Counted from the stretch's first letter, positions 1-8,960 are shown. The stretch is DNA of 43,350 nucleotides from an uncultured Oscillospiraceae bacterium (GCA_934481445.1 CAKSPC010000023.1:1-43350), one strand, 5' to 3'. Numbers and translations are program-made. Notes: a model not told the origin generated them from the letters alone.

Positions 1-130
1 AGATACCCCCCAGCCTAACCAAGGCGCCCGCGTCGTTTTTCAAGGTTTCGCGAAGCGAAATCGCGGACGACTGTCCGCGAAATGAAAAACGATGCCATTT
101 CAATAATAAAGACCGCCCCGAAAGGCGGTC
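1..130 (-). repeat. tRNA-linked structured repeat, copy A
   Basis: This copy differs from copy B (154-283) at only one base that I can see, so the duplication is recent. It contains the outer inverted pair TCGTTTTTCA/TGAAAAACGA, an inner stem TCGCGGAC/GTCCGCGA, and it ends in the hairpin GACCGCC-CCGAAA-GGCGGTC. I give it minus orientation because the family lies just downstream of minus-strand tRNA genes. It starts at the window edge and may extend further left. I see no credible gene in it. Confidence 0.8.
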
Positions 131-153
131 GCATTAGTGTATACAAAAAGCAA

Positions 154-283
154 AGATACCCCCCAGCCTAACCAAGGCGCCCGCGTCGTTTTTCAAGGTT
201 TCGCGAAGCGAAATCGCGGACGACTGTCCGAGAAATGAAAAACGATGCCATTTCAATAATAAAGACCGCCCCGAAAGGCGGTC
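154..283 (-). repeat. tRNA-linked structured repeat, copy B
   Basis: This is the second tandem copy, 153 bp from copy A. It carries the same nested inverted repeats and ends in the hairpin that serves as the terminator of tRNA-Ser. Diverged relatives lie at 37045-37230 and 37242-37440, next to the tRNA-Thr fragment. The open reading frames crossing it are low-complexity shadows. Confidence 0.8.
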
Positions 284-294
284 TTTATTATTGA
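255..294 (-). terminator. Terminator of tRNA-Ser
   Basis: A long perfect hairpin has arms CAATAATAAAGACCGCC and its complement around the loop CCGAAA. On the minus strand it begins a few bases after the encoded CCA of the tRNA. The lower AT-rich stem reads as the U-rich 3' arm. Confidence 0.8.
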
Positions 295-298
295 AATC

Positions 299-387
299 TG
301 GCGGAGAGGAGGGGATTCGAACCCCTGTGCGCTTGCGCGCAAACTGATTTCGAGTCAGCCCCGTTATGACCACTTCGATACCTCTCC
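299..387 (-). tRNA. tRNA-Ser(CGA)
   Basis: The minus strand folds as a class II tRNA with acceptor GGAGAGG/CCTCTCC, a long variable arm (TTGCGCGCAAGCGCA region) and T-loop GGTTCGAATCC. The anticodon is CGA at 350-352, reading UCG. The 3' CCA is encoded at 299-301. A consensus promoter lies upstream and a strong hairpin downstream. Confidence 0.95.
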
Positions 388-414
388 ATATCTGCATTTT
401 GCAAGAACATTAAT

Positions 415-443
415 ATTATACACATTTTCCTCCTGTTTGTCAA
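415..443 (-). promoter_or_regulatory. Sigma-A promoter of tRNA-Ser
   Basis: On the minus strand there is a -35 TTGACA (438-443) and a -10 TATAAT (415-420), separated by 17 bp. Both are perfect consensus, as expected for a stable-RNA gene. Confidence 0.85.
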
Positions 444-514
444 GGGTAAAACCGGATATTTCCGAAAAAATAATCGCAAAAAGCCCGAGCGGGCATTAAT
501 TAAGAAAATATATG

Positions 515-543
515 TTGCATTTCGTGAGGAAATATGGTACAAT
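515..543 (+). promoter_or_regulatory. Sigma-A promoter of the remA-gmk-priA operon
   Basis: There is a -35 TTGCAT (515-520) and a -10 TACAAT (538-543) with a 17-bp spacer. It is the only good promoter that I see before the long run remA to rlmN, so it may drive much of that block. Confidence 0.7.
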
Positions 544-579
544 ATATTATATATTTCTGTGATTTCGGGGGTGTTTGAT

Positions 580-828
580 TTGCGGTTGGTTAACATCGGT
601 TTCGGAAATACCGTCAATGCCGACAGGATAGTCGCGGTGGTGAGCCCCGAGGCTGCGCCTGTCAAGCGTATCGTGCAGGTCGCCAAGGACAGCGGCACGG
701 CCATCGACGCGACCTGCGGGCGAAAGACCCGCTCCGTTATAGTCTGCGACAGCGGGCACGTTGTTCTTTCGGCGCTTCAGCCGGACACGCTTTCCGGAAA
801 GATTTCTGAGGGGGATAATGATGAATAA
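580..828 (+). CDS. remA: RemA family regulator (DUF370)
   Basis: This small protein of the RemA/DUF370 family shows the family core [31 protein letters not shown] and VVLSALQP. In Bacillus, RemA is a DNA-binding activator of biofilm matrix genes and is commonly encoded beside gmk, as here. The start is uncertain. TTG at 580 has GGGGGTG six bases upstream and gives the expected N-terminus, at about 82 aa. GTG at 571 or 559 would add residues unlike the family. The 3' end overlaps gmk by 8 bases, so the two are probably translationally coupled. Confidence 0.9.
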   Translation: MRLVNIGFGNTVNADRIVAVVSPEAAPVKRIVQVAKDSGTAIDATCGRKTRSVIVCDSGHVVLSALQPDTLSGKISEGDNDE

Positions 829-1441
829 GGGACTTCTTTTTGTTGTTTCCGCGCCCGCAGGCTGCGGAAAAGATACCATTCTTGAGCAGATGTTCAAAAA
901 GACAGACACGGTAGGCTATTCCGTTTCGGCAACCACCCGCGCGCCGCGCGAGGGCGAGGTAGACGGCGTGCATTATCACTTCCTGACCCGCGACAGGTTC
1001 GAGCAGCTTATCGCCGACGGCGGCGTGCTCGAGTACACCGAGTATTGCGGGAATTATTACGGAACTCCCCGCAAGGGAGTTGAGGATCTCCTCGCGCAGG
1101 GCAAGGATGTTATACTTAAAATCGAGGTCGAGGGCGCAATGAATATCCGCAGGCTCTTCCCCGAATGCTGCCTTGTTTTCATACTCCCGCCGTCAATGCA
1201 TGAGCTGGAGCGCCGCCTGCGCAAGCGCGGGACCGAAACCGAGGAAAAGATCCGCGAGCGCACCGCGCAGGCCCGCAACGAAATAAAACTCGCCGAGCAT
1301 TACGATTATCTCATCACAAACGGCGAGCTTGATATTGCCGTGGATGACCTCCTTGCCGTGATCCGCGCCGAAAAACTCCGCCGCACCCGTAATACAGCTC
1401 TGCTGGAGTGCCTTTCTGCCGAGGGCTGTGAAAACACCTGA
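821..1441 (+). CDS. gmk: Guanylate kinase
   Basis: This enzyme phosphorylates GMP to GDP with ATP in purine salvage and synthesis. At 206 aa it has normal length. The P-loop [10 protein letters not shown] is at residues 10-19; the family usually has GPSGxGK(S/G)T, and both the Cys and the Asp are slightly off. The GMP-binding segment [19 protein letters not shown] and the lid motif [12 protein letters not shown] follow. ATG 821 is preferred over ATG 818 because AGGGGG lies six bases before it. The stop overlaps the priA start as TGATG. The rpoZ and coaBC genes that often follow gmk are absent here. Confidence 0.96.
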   Translation: MNKGLLFVVSAPAGCGKDTILEQMFKKTDTVGYSVSATTRAPREGEVDGVHYHFLTRDRFEQLIADGGVLEYTEYCGNYYGTPRKGVEDLLAQGKDVILKIEVEGAMNIRRLFPECCLVFILPPSMHELERRLRKRGTETEEKIRERTAQARNEIKLAEHYDYLITNGELDIAVDDLLAVIRAEKLRRTRNTALLECLSAEGCENT

Positions 1442-3882
1442 TGGAAAGAAAAAGGCTCATTGCGGATGTCGCAGTTGAGAACACACTCTTTGCATTCGAC
1501 AAGCTGTTCGGATACAGCATTCCCGAGGAAATGCGCGACAGCGTGAAAGCAGGCGTCCGCGTTGTCATTCCGTTCGGAAAGGGCAGCAAAAAGCGCATGG
1601 GGCTGGTGTTTTCCGTGCATGAGGACGACGACCCCTCAATACGCTACAAGGCGATAACCGCCGCCGCTGACAGCGAGCCTGTCATTTCGCAGGAGCTGCT
1701 CGATTTATGCGCTTGGATAAAGGAAAATACTTTCTGCACCTACTTTGACGCATTCCGCGCGATACTTCCGCCGGGGCTTGGATATACGCTGAAAGTGCAC
1801 TATGCGTTGAGTTCGGATATCACCGCGGAGCTTTCCGACGACGAAAAACGTTTTGTGGAGATACTTCGCTCTGCGGCCGACCGCGCGGCTTTCGACGCGG
1901 CGGTGCTTGCGGACAAGGCTTCGGGCGGAAAGCTTGTGAAGTCGCTGCTCGAAAAGAATGTGCTGCATGAGGACGATGTGCTCAAACGCCGCGTCGGCGA
2001 TGAAACTGTCGCAATGCTGCGTCTGTCCGAGCATCGGCCCGAGGGCGTGAGTCTTACGAAAAAACAGCGCGAGGTGCTTCGCTTTATAGAAGAAACCGAG
2101 TGTGCTTCCATGCGTGAAGCCTGCTACGCCTGCACCGTAACGCCGTCCGTTGTAAAAAGGCTCGTGGACAAGGATTTTCTCGAGCAGTTTGAAAACGTTG
2201 TTTTCAGGACAGAACCTACGGAGCAGGCGGCGGAAAGCCCGTCGGATATTCATTTCTCGCCGAAGCAGCAGGAGGTTTTCGACGGACTGCGGAAGCTGAT
2301 GAATGACCCGAAGCCAAAATGTGCGCTGCTGCGCGGGGTAACGGGCAGCGGAAAAACCTCCGTTTTCATAAAACTTATCGAGCAGGCGCTGCTGCAGGGG
2401 AAATCGGCGGTCATGCTGGTCCCCGAGATATCGCTCACGCCGCAGATGGTCGGAAAGTTCCGCAGGCTGTTCGGCGGTGAGGTCGCGATAATGCACAGCA
2501 GCCTTTCGCTGGGCGAGCGCGCGGATGAATACCGCCGTATTCGCGACGGAAAGGCACACATCGTCATCGGCACCCGCAGCGCGGTTTTTGCCCCCGTGCA
2601 GAATCTGGGCGTTATCGTCATCGACGAAGAGGGCGAGGGGACGTATAAATCCGAGAGCGCGCCGCGGTATCATGCCCGCGATGTTGCCAAGCAGCGGTGC
2701 TTCGCGCATAACGCGTTCCTGCTTCTCGCCTCGGCAACGCCGTCGCTGGAGAGCTATTACTACGCAAAAAAGGGAAGATACAGCCTTTTCGAGCTGGACG
2801 AGCGATATAACAACGCCGTTCTTCCCGAGGTATATATAGTTGACATGAAAGAAGAGCAGCGCAACGGAAACCATTCCGCGTTCAGTATGCCGCTCATTCA
2901 TGAAATAGAGTTGAATTTAGAGCGCGGAGAGCAGTCTATTCTGCTGCTCAACCGCCGTGGGTACAGAACAAGCGTCCGCTGCGCAAGCTGCGGCGCCCCC
3001 GCGGAGTGCCCCAACTGCTCGCTTCCGCTGACATATCACAAGGCAAACAACAGCATGATATGCCACTACTGCGGCTATATGCGGCAGATGGACAGCGCCT
3101 GCCCGAAGTGCGGCGGCGGGTTCTTTTCCATGAAAGGCACCGGCACGCAGCGCATTGAGGATGAAATATCCGAGCTTTTCCCAAAGGCGCGGGTGCTGCG
3201 CATGGACGCCGACACCACCTCCACAAAAAACGCATTTGAGCGCAAGTTCAAGGCTTTCGCCGACGGAGAGTACGACATCATCGTCGGCACGCAGATGATT
3301 GCCAAAGGGCTGGATTTCCCGAATGTAACGCTGGTGGGCGTGCTTAAAACGGATAATTCGCTCTACGCCGAGGATTTCCGCGCATACGAGCGGACGTTCT
3401 CGCTGATAACGCAGGTGGTCGGAAGATCGGGACGCGGCGGCAAGCGCGGCCGCGCGATGATACAGACGTTTTCCCCCGAGCATTATGTTATAAATCTTGC
3501 CGCGCGGCAGGATTACCCCGATTTCTACAACGAGGAGATACAACTCCGCGAGGCGCTGCTTTATCCGCCGTTCTGCGATATCGTGGTGTTCGGGTTCTCT
3601 TCTCTGGTGGAAAAAAGCTGCGAGAACGCCTCGAGAATGTTTGCGGGAATGCTCTCGGAAAACGCGAAGCCCCTCGGAACAGGCGTTCCGATAAGAATTT
3701 TAGGCCCCGCGCCGAATACCATCGGAAAGATAAACGGCAGGTTCAGATACCGCCTGATATTAAAATGTATAAACAGCAGCGCACTGCGCAGGCTGGTGAG
3801 CATTACCATGCAGCAGGCGGCACAGAACGCCGCATTCGCGAATGTCAGCTTCTATGCCGACATGAACGGCAGCATGGACTGA
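1441..3882 (+). CDS. priA: Primosomal protein N' (replication restart helicase PriA)
   Basis: PriA is a superfamily 2 3'-to-5' helicase that reloads the replisome at stalled forks. Its 813 aa is a normal length. Walker A GVTGSGKT lies at about 299-306, and motif II reads DEEG at 395-398. A zinc-binding insertion with eight Cys (four CxxC pairs, about 514-558) is complete, followed by QMIAKGLDFP near 620 and QVVGRSGRG. Motif II is odd, because PriA proteins normally have DEEH. The acidic pair needed for Mg-ATP is kept. The start overlaps gmk by one base, and def follows 12 bases downstream, as in many Firmicutes. Confidence 0.97.
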   Translation: MERKRLIADVAVENTLFAFDKLFGYSIPEEMRDSVKAGVRVVIPFGKGSKKRMGLVFSVHEDDDPSIRYKAITAAADSEPVISQELLDLCAWIKENTFCTYFDAFRAILPPGLGYTLKVHYALSSDITAELSDDEKRFVEILRSAADRAAFDAAVLADKASGGKLVKSLLEKNVLHEDDVLKRRVGDETVAMLRLSEHRPEGVSLTKKQREVLRFIEETECASMREACYACTVTPSVVKRLVDKDFLEQFENVVFRTEPTEQAAESPSDIHFSPKQQEVFDGLRKLMNDPKPKCALLRGVTGSGKTSVFIKLIEQALLQGKSAVMLVPEISLTPQMVGKFRRLFGGEVAIMHSSLSLGERADEYRRIRDGKAHIVIGTRSAVFAPVQNLGVIVIDEEGEGTYKSESAPRYHARDVAKQRCFAHNAFLLLASATPSLESYYYAKKGRYSLFELDERYNNAVLPEVYIVDMKEEQRNGNHSAFSMPLIHEIELNLERGEQSILLLNRRGYRTSVRCASCGAPAECPNCSLPLTYHKANNSMICHYCGYMRQMDSACPKCGGGFFSMKGTGTQRIEDEISELFPKARVLRMDADTTSTKNAFERKFKAFADGEYDIIVGTQMIAKGLDFPNVTLVGVLKTDNSLYAEDFRAYERTFSLITQVVGRSGRGGKRGRAMIQTFSPEHYVINLAARQDYPDFYNEEIQLREALLYPPFCDIVVFGFSSLVEKSCENASRMFAGMLSENAKPLGTGVPIRILGPAPNTIGKINGRFRYRLILKCINSSALRRLVSITMQQAAQNAAFANVSFYADMNGSMD

Positions 3883-3894
3883 AAGGATAAATAA

Positions 3895-4359
3895 ATGGCA
3901 TTAAGAGAGATATTCAAATTCGGAGATGAAGTTTTAAGAAAGAAATGCAGACCCGTCACAGCGTTTGATCAGAAGCTGTGGACCCTGCTGGATGATATGC
4001 GGGATACCCTCACCGCCGCGGACGGCGTAGGTCTTGCCGCGCCGCAGGTGGGAATGCTCCGTCGCGCGGTGATAGTTGATATCCGCGACGACCACGGCAC
4101 GATCGAACTGATAAATCCCGAGATAATCAGCGCCGAGGGAAGCCAGCTCGGCGACGAGGGCTGCCTTTCCGCCCCGGGCGAATGGGGCAGGGTAGAGCGC
4201 CCCGCCACCGTCACCGTAAAGGCGCAGGACAGGAACGGCAAGGAATTCACCATGACGGGCAGCGGTCTGCTCGCCCGTGCATTCTGCCATGAGATAGACC
4301 ATCTCGACGGTATTCTGTTCACCGACAGGATAAAGTCCGAGCTGCCGCCCAAGGGCTGA
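3895..4359 (+). CDS. def: Peptide deformylase, first copy
   Basis: This metalloenzyme removes the formyl group from nascent N-terminal fMet. At 154 aa, all three metal and active-site motifs are intact: GVGLAAPQ (44-51), EGCLS (88-92) and HEIDH (132-136). It lies between priA and fmt, which makes the formyl group donor, so context and function agree. A second deformylase follows 13 bases downstream. The RBS AAAGGA precedes the ATG. Confidence 0.96.
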   Translation: MALREIFKFGDEVLRKKCRPVTAFDQKLWTLLDDMRDTLTAADGVGLAAPQVGMLRRAVIVDIRDDHGTIELINPEIISAEGSQLGDEGCLSAPGEWGRVERPATVTVKAQDRNGKEFTMTGSGLLARAFCHEIDHLDGILFTDRIKSELPPKG

Positions 4360-4372
4360 CAGGAGGGCGGAT

Positions 4373-4834
4373 ATGGCTGTAAGAGATATACTTCTGTTCG
4401 GCGATGAAAGGCTCCGCAAGCCCTGCGCCGAGGTGGATAAATTCGACGCGGAGCTGTGGGCGCTGCTCGACGATATGTACGAAACCATGTGCGCCGCGGA
4501 CGGCGTGGGTCTTGCTGCGCCGCAGATTGGCGTGCTGAAGCGCGTTGTCGTTATCGACGTAGGGGATGGCAGGTTAGAGCTTGTAAATCCTGTTATACTT
4601 TCCATGAGAGGAAAGCAGCTTGAAGCGGAGGGGTGCCTTTCTTACCCCGGGAAGCTTGGCGTTGTAAAGCGCCCTGCGCGTGTAAAGGTGCGCGCCCTCA
4701 ACCGCTACGGAAAGGCAGTCGAGTACAAGGGCGCCGAGCTTCTCGCAAGGGCATTCTGCCATGAAATCGACCATCTGAACGGAATACTTTATAAGGATAA
4801 GGTTATCGAATGGGTAGAGGAGGACAACGAATGA
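4373..4834 (+). CDS. def: Peptide deformylase, second copy
   Basis: This second complete deformylase has 153 aa and keeps GVGLAAPQ (from 44), EGCLS (86-90) and HEIDH (130-134). It aligns with the first copy over its whole length with roughly half of the residues identical, so it is an old tandem duplication rather than a recent one. EGCLSYPG here versus EGCLSAPG in copy one may mark different metal or substrate preferences; that is inference. It overlaps fmt as ATGA. Confidence 0.96.
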   Translation: MAVRDILLFGDERLRKPCAEVDKFDAELWALLDDMYETMCAADGVGLAAPQIGVLKRVVVIDVGDGRLELVNPVILSMRGKQLEAEGCLSYPGKLGVVKRPARVKVRALNRYGKAVEYKGAELLARAFCHEIDHLNGILYKDKVIEWVEEDNE

Positions 4835-5766
4835 AAACTGTATTCATGGGCACTCCCGTGTTCTCGCTTTCCTGCCTTGAGGCGCTCATCGCCGCGGGGC
4901 ACGAGGTCGCTGCGGTATTCACCCAGCCCGACAAGCCCCGCAACAGGGGCAAGCAGATACAAATGACCCCCGTAAAGGAATGCGCCCTTGCGCATGATAT
5001 CCCCGTGTATCAGCCGCTTTCGCTCCGAAAGGGCGAGGACGCGGAAAAGTCCCTTGCGGTGCTTCGCGATATCGCCCCGGACTGCATCGTTGTCGTTGCA
5101 TACGGGCAGATACTCCCCAAGGAGATACTTGAGCTGCCGAAATACGGCTGTATCAACGTGCACGCTTCGCTTCTGCCGAAATACCGCGGCGCGGCGCCAA
5201 TGCAGCGCTGCATCCAGGACGGCGAAAAGGTGACAGGCGTTACCACCATGTATATGGCGGAGGGGCTTGACACCGGCGACATGATAATGAAGTCCGAGGT
5301 GGAAATAACCCCCGAAATGACAGGCAGCGAGCTTCACGACATCCTCTCGGCGGCGGGGGCGGAACTTATCGTAAAGACCCTTTCCGCGCTGGAAAACGGC
5401 ACGGCGGTGCGCACTCCGCAGACAGGGGATACCTGCTACGCTTCCATGATAACCAAGGAAGAGTTAAAGCTTGATTTCACGCAGCCCGCAGACAAGGTGC
5501 ACGATTTCATACGCGCCATGTCCGACGCGCCCTGCGCGTACACTTTCCTTGACGGAAAGCGGCTGAAAGTCTATCGCGCGGTCATCTCGCCGATAAAGAC
5601 CTCCGCGCCCGCGGGCACGATAGCCGACCCCGATAAATTCGCGGTGTCCTGCGGCGACGGGAACTGCGTGGAATTAACCGAGATACAGGCGGAGGGCGGA
5701 AAGCGCATGGATACCACTGCGTTCCTGCGCGGAAAGAAGCTTGAAAAGGGCGCAATTCTCGGCTGA
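4831..5766 (+). CDS. fmt: Methionyl-tRNA formyltransferase
   Basis: This enzyme transfers a formyl group from 10-formyl-THF to initiator Met-tRNA. At 311 aa it has the N-terminal MKTVFMGTPVFS Rossmann start, the catalytic segment NVHASLLPKYRGAAP (His about 111), and GLDTGDMI with the catalytic Asp. The C-terminal OB-like domain is present. ATG 4831 is chosen because AGAGGAGG sits just upstream and it overlaps the def stop; the frame is open further upstream. Confidence 0.97.
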   Translation: MKTVFMGTPVFSLSCLEALIAAGHEVAAVFTQPDKPRNRGKQIQMTPVKECALAHDIPVYQPLSLRKGEDAEKSLAVLRDIAPDCIVVVAYGQILPKEILELPKYGCINVHASLLPKYRGAAPMQRCIQDGEKVTGVTTMYMAEGLDTGDMIMKSEVEITPEMTGSELHDILSAAGAELIVKTLSALENGTAVRTPQTGDTCYASMITKEELKLDFTQPADKVHDFIRAMSDAPCAYTFLDGKRLKVYRAVISPIKTSAPAGTIADPDKFAVSCGDGNCVELTEIQAEGGKRMDTTAFLRGKKLEKGAILG

Positions 5767-5795
5767 AAATAACACTGACGAAAGGTAACAACATC

Positions 5796-7115
5796 ATGGC
5801 TGACGCTCGACTTACGGCGGTAAAAATGCTGCTGAAAATGGAAAGCAGCGATTCATATTCCAATATTCTGCTTGACTCCGCATTCAGCTCCTCGGAGCTT
5901 TCCGAGCGGGACAAGGCATTCGCCGCGGCGCTGTTTTACGGCGTTATCGAGCGGCGGCTCACGCTGGATTATATAATCCGGCAGAACAGCAGGATACCAT
6001 TCGGGAAAATAGACAGCGCGGCGGTGCAGATATTAAGAACGGGGCTGTATCAGATACTGTTTATGGAGGGCGTACCCGAGAGTGCTGCGGTGAACGAAAG
6101 CGTGAAACTCTGCAAGAAAATGAAGCTTTTCGGGGCAGAGGGTTTTGTCAACGGAATGCTCCGCAGCTTCATCCGAAACGGCAAAAAGGTCAGCTACCTC
6201 GGGCTTTCGGTGCCCGAGCGGCTTTCCGTCGAGTATTCCTGCCCGAAATGGCTCACCGAAAAATGGACGGAGGAATACGGCACCGAAAACGCCGTCGCCG
6301 CCCTCAAGGCTTCGGTGGGAAAGCCCCCTGTATACGCTCGTGTTAACACGCTGAAATGCACGACGGACGAGCTTCTGAAAGCTCTTTCGGACGAGGGCAT
6401 ATCCGCCGAGAAATACCCCCGCCTTGAAAACTGCATAAAGCTGAACAAGACCGGCGACATCGAAAAGAGCAAGGCGTTCCGCCGCGGACTGTTCCATATT
6501 CAGGATATTTCCTCGCAGCTCTGCTGCCTTACGCTGCGCCCCATTGTAAACGAAACCGTGCTGGATGTCTGCGCTGCCCCGGGCGGAAAAAGCTTCACCA
6601 TGGCGGAACTGATGGGCAACAACGGCAGGGTGATCAGCATGGACCTGCACGATATGCGGGTGGGCCTTATCGAGGACGGAGCGGCAAGGCTCGGGCTGCG
6701 CATAATCGACGCACAGCAGAACAACGCGCTGGAATTCAACGGTGAACTCCCCGCGGCGGACAGAGTGCTGTGCGACGTGCCCTGCTCGGGACTCGGCGTT
6801 ATCCGCAGGAAACCAGAGATAAAATACAAAGGCGCCGAGGAATTCAACGAGCTGCCGCGGCTTCAGCGGGCAATTCTCGAAACCTCCGCGAAGTACGTTA
6901 AGGTCGGCGGAACGTTTGTGTATTCGACCTGCACGCTTTCCCGTGCGGAGAACGACGAGGTCGCCGATTCCTTTGCGGCGGAGCACCCCGAGTTCGCGCC
7001 GATAGTTCAGCCCGTGCCTTATCAGGGCGCGGAAAACAGCTTCAAGCGCACCTATTTCCCCGACGAAAAGGGCGGGGACGGATTTTTCACAGCGTCTTTC
7101 AGGAGAATAAAATAA
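5796..7115 (+). CDS. rsmB: 16S rRNA m5C967 methyltransferase RsmB
   Basis: This is an SAM-dependent cytosine-5 methyltransferase of the Fmu/Sun type, 439 aa. The N-terminal NusB-like RNA-binding domain (about 1-130) is followed by the Rossmann domain with VCAAPGGKSF (SAM loop, near 260). CDVPCSGLGV (near 325) and STCTLS (near 377) supply the two cysteines used by RNA m5C enzymes. It sits in the Bacillus-like order fmt-rsmB-rlmN. The stop abuts the rlmN start. Confidence 0.96.
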   Translation: MADARLTAVKMLLKMESSDSYSNILLDSAFSSSELSERDKAFAAALFYGVIERRLTLDYIIRQNSRIPFGKIDSAAVQILRTGLYQILFMEGVPESAAVNESVKLCKKMKLFGAEGFVNGMLRSFIRNGKKVSYLGLSVPERLSVEYSCPKWLTEKWTEEYGTENAVAALKASVGKPPVYARVNTLKCTTDELLKALSDEGISAEKYPRLENCIKLNKTGDIEKSKAFRRGLFHIQDISSQLCCLTLRPIVNETVLDVCAAPGGKSFTMAELMGNNGRVISMDLHDMRVGLIEDGAARLGLRIIDAQQNNALEFNGELPAADRVLCDVPCSGLGVIRRKPEIKYKGAEEFNELPRLQRAILETSAKYVKVGGTFVYSTCTLSRAENDEVADSFAAEHPEFAPIVQPVPYQGAENSFKRTYFPDEKGGDGFFTASFRRIK

Positions 7116-8144
7116 ATGGAGAAAACAGATATCCTTTCCCTTTCGAGGGAGGAGCTTTCCGCGGAACTCACCGCCATGGGCGAAAAGGCGTTCCGCGCGA
7201 AGCAGATATACGAATGGCTGCATATAAAGAAAGTTACTGATTTTTCGCAGATGAGCAACATTTCTGCACAACTGCGGGAAGAGTTATCAAAAAAATTTTG
7301 TATAAAATCACTAATTATCAAAAAAAGACTTGCCAGCCATATAGATAATACGGTAAAATATCTTTATGGCTTGCCTGACGGCGAGGCGGTGGAAACCGTC
7401 CTCATGGAATACAAGCACGGAAACAGTCTGTGCATTTCCACGCAGGTGGGGTGCAAGATGGGCTGCCGCTTCTGCGCCTCGACCATCGCCGGCTTCGTGC
7501 GCAATCTCGAGCCGTCGGAAATGCTGCTCCAGATATACGAAACGGAGCGCGACAGCGGGCGCCATGTCGACAGCATCGTGCTTATGGGCATTGGCGAGCC
7601 GCTGGATAATTTTGATAACGTGATGAAGTTCCTGTCGCTGCTCAACAGCGACGGCGACGGCATGAGCCTGCGGCATATCTCGCTTTCGACCTGCGGCGTC
7701 GTTGACAAGATATACAAACTCGCTGAGCTTAAAATGGGACTTACGCTGTCCATATCGCTGCACGCGGCGACGGACGAAAAGCGCAGCTCCATCATGCCGA
7801 TAAACAAAAGGTTCAACCTCGAGCAGCTTATGACGGCGTGCCGCGATTATTTCAAGAAGACCGGCAGGCGCATAAGCTTTGAATACTCCCTCATCGAGGG
7901 CGTGAACGACACGGAGGAATCCGCAAACGAGCTTATAAAGCTGCTGGACGGTATGCTGTGCCATGTGAACCTTATACCGATAAACGAGATACGCGAGCGC
8001 GATTTCAAGAAGAGCCGCTATGTCGAGAGGTTTCAGAAGAGGCTGCTCGACGCGGGCATTAACGCGACCGTCCGCAGGACCCTCGGCGCCGACATAAACG
8101 CGGCGTGCGGTCAGCTCCGCAGGGACGACGGATTATCGCAGTAA
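7116..8144 (+). CDS. rlmN: Dual-specificity RNA methyltransferase RlmN
   Basis: This is a radical-SAM enzyme that makes m2A in 23S rRNA (A2503) and in some tRNAs. At 342 aa, the [4Fe-4S] motif Cx3Cx2C lies at residues 113-120 (CKMGCRFC), followed by GIGEPLDN. The second catalytic Cys, which carries the methyl group, is near 333 (NAACGQL). The start directly follows the rsmB stop, and an AGGAG within the end of rsmB is its RBS. Confidence 0.97.
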   Translation: MEKTDILSLSREELSAELTAMGEKAFRAKQIYEWLHIKKVTDFSQMSNISAQLREELSKKFCIKSLIIKKRLASHIDNTVKYLYGLPDGEAVETVLMEYKHGNSLCISTQVGCKMGCRFCASTIAGFVRNLEPSEMLLQIYETERDSGRHVDSIVLMGIGEPLDNFDNVMKFLSLLNSDGDGMSLRHISLSTCGVVDKIYKLAELKMGLTLSISLHAATDEKRSSIMPINKRFNLEQLMTACRDYFKKTGRRISFEYSLIEGVNDTEESANELIKLLDGMLCHVNLIPINEIRERDFKKSRYVERFQKRLLDAGINATVRRTLGADINAACGQLRRDDGLSQ

Positions 8145-8155
8145 GGCGGTGTTGA

Positions 8156-8893
8156 ATGAAGATCTATACAAAAACCGATATAGGACTTGTCAGGTCGGAA
8201 AATCAGGACTCCGTATGGGGCGAGATGCTGGGCGAAAACTGTTCGGCGGCGGTGCTCTGCGACGGAATGGGCGGCGAAAGCGAGGGCGGACTTGCAAGCT
8301 CCATCGCCGTTGACGTGATTTCCCGCCGCATAAAAGAGAGCCTTTCCCCGATGATGAACCGCAATTCCATACGCAACCTGCTGATAACCGCAGCGGTGGC
8401 TGCAAACAGCATCGTGTGGGAAACCGCGAAGGAGCACTCCCACGAAGTAATGGGAACCACCTGCGTTGCGGCGGTGGTGCTCGGAACGACGGCTTACATC
8501 ATAAACATCGGCGACAGCCGCGCGTATCACCTTTTCACTTCCGAGGAGGATGAGTGCATCCGTCAGATAACGAAGGATCACTCCCATGTGCGCGAACTTG
8601 TCGACCGCGGCGAGATAACCGAGGAGCAGGCAAAGGTGCATCCGAAGCGCAGCAAGATAACAAAGGCCATAGGCGCGGACAGCTCCGTCACCCCGGATTA
8701 TTTCGAGCTGGAGATGAACGAGGGGGATATGCTGCTGCTGTGCTCCGACGGGCTTTCGGCATACGGCGACGACCTCGACATACTCGACATCTGCTTCGAC
8801 GAGCCGCACGATGTCTGCTGCGAAAAGCTTGTGGACTACGCCAACGGCAACGGCGGCCACGACAATGTTTCCGTGGCGCTGATAACGCTGTAA
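8156..8893 (+). CDS. stp: PP2C-family Ser/Thr protein phosphatase
   Basis: This soluble metal-dependent phosphatase counteracts PrkC. At 245 aa, the PP2C motifs are in order: VRSENQDS, LCDGMGGESEGG (metal-binding Asp and Gly), NIGDSRAY, TKDHSHVRELV, LLCSDGLS and GGHDNVSVALI. It precedes prkC as in most Firmicutes. Here, however, 232 bases and a separate promoter lie between the two genes, so kinase and phosphatase are not strictly co-expressed. Confidence 0.96.
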   Translation: MKIYTKTDIGLVRSENQDSVWGEMLGENCSAAVLCDGMGGESEGGLASSIAVDVISRRIKESLSPMMNRNSIRNLLITAAVAANSIVWETAKEHSHEVMGTTCVAAVVLGTTAYIINIGDSRAYHLFTSEEDECIRQITKDHSHVRELVDRGEITEEQAKVHPKRSKITKAIGADSSVTPDYFELEMNEGDMLLLCSDGLSAYGDDLDILDICFDEPHDVCCEKLVDYANGNGGHDNVSVALITL

Positions 8894-8960
8894 AGAGTTA
8901 CAGAACGGTTTCAGCGGGCGTGAAATTATTTACAATTCAATTACAGTTTGGGAATTGTTA

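Noticed and set aside
134..397. 87-codon minus-strand frame over the left repeats and tRNA-Ser
   Set aside because: It runs through a tRNA gene and its terminator and is produced by the structured repeat; the similar frames at 37094-37398 are rejected for the same reason.
475..495. Minus-strand hairpin GCCC-GCTC-GGGC with T-run
   Set aside because: The stem is only four to five bp and no minus-strand gene lies upstream to be terminated.
1705..2901. 398-codon minus-strand open frame opposite priA
   Set aside because: It is a GC-rich antisense shadow with His/Arg-rich composition, no RBS and no recognisable domain. The same applies to the 412-codon frame at 6033-7271.
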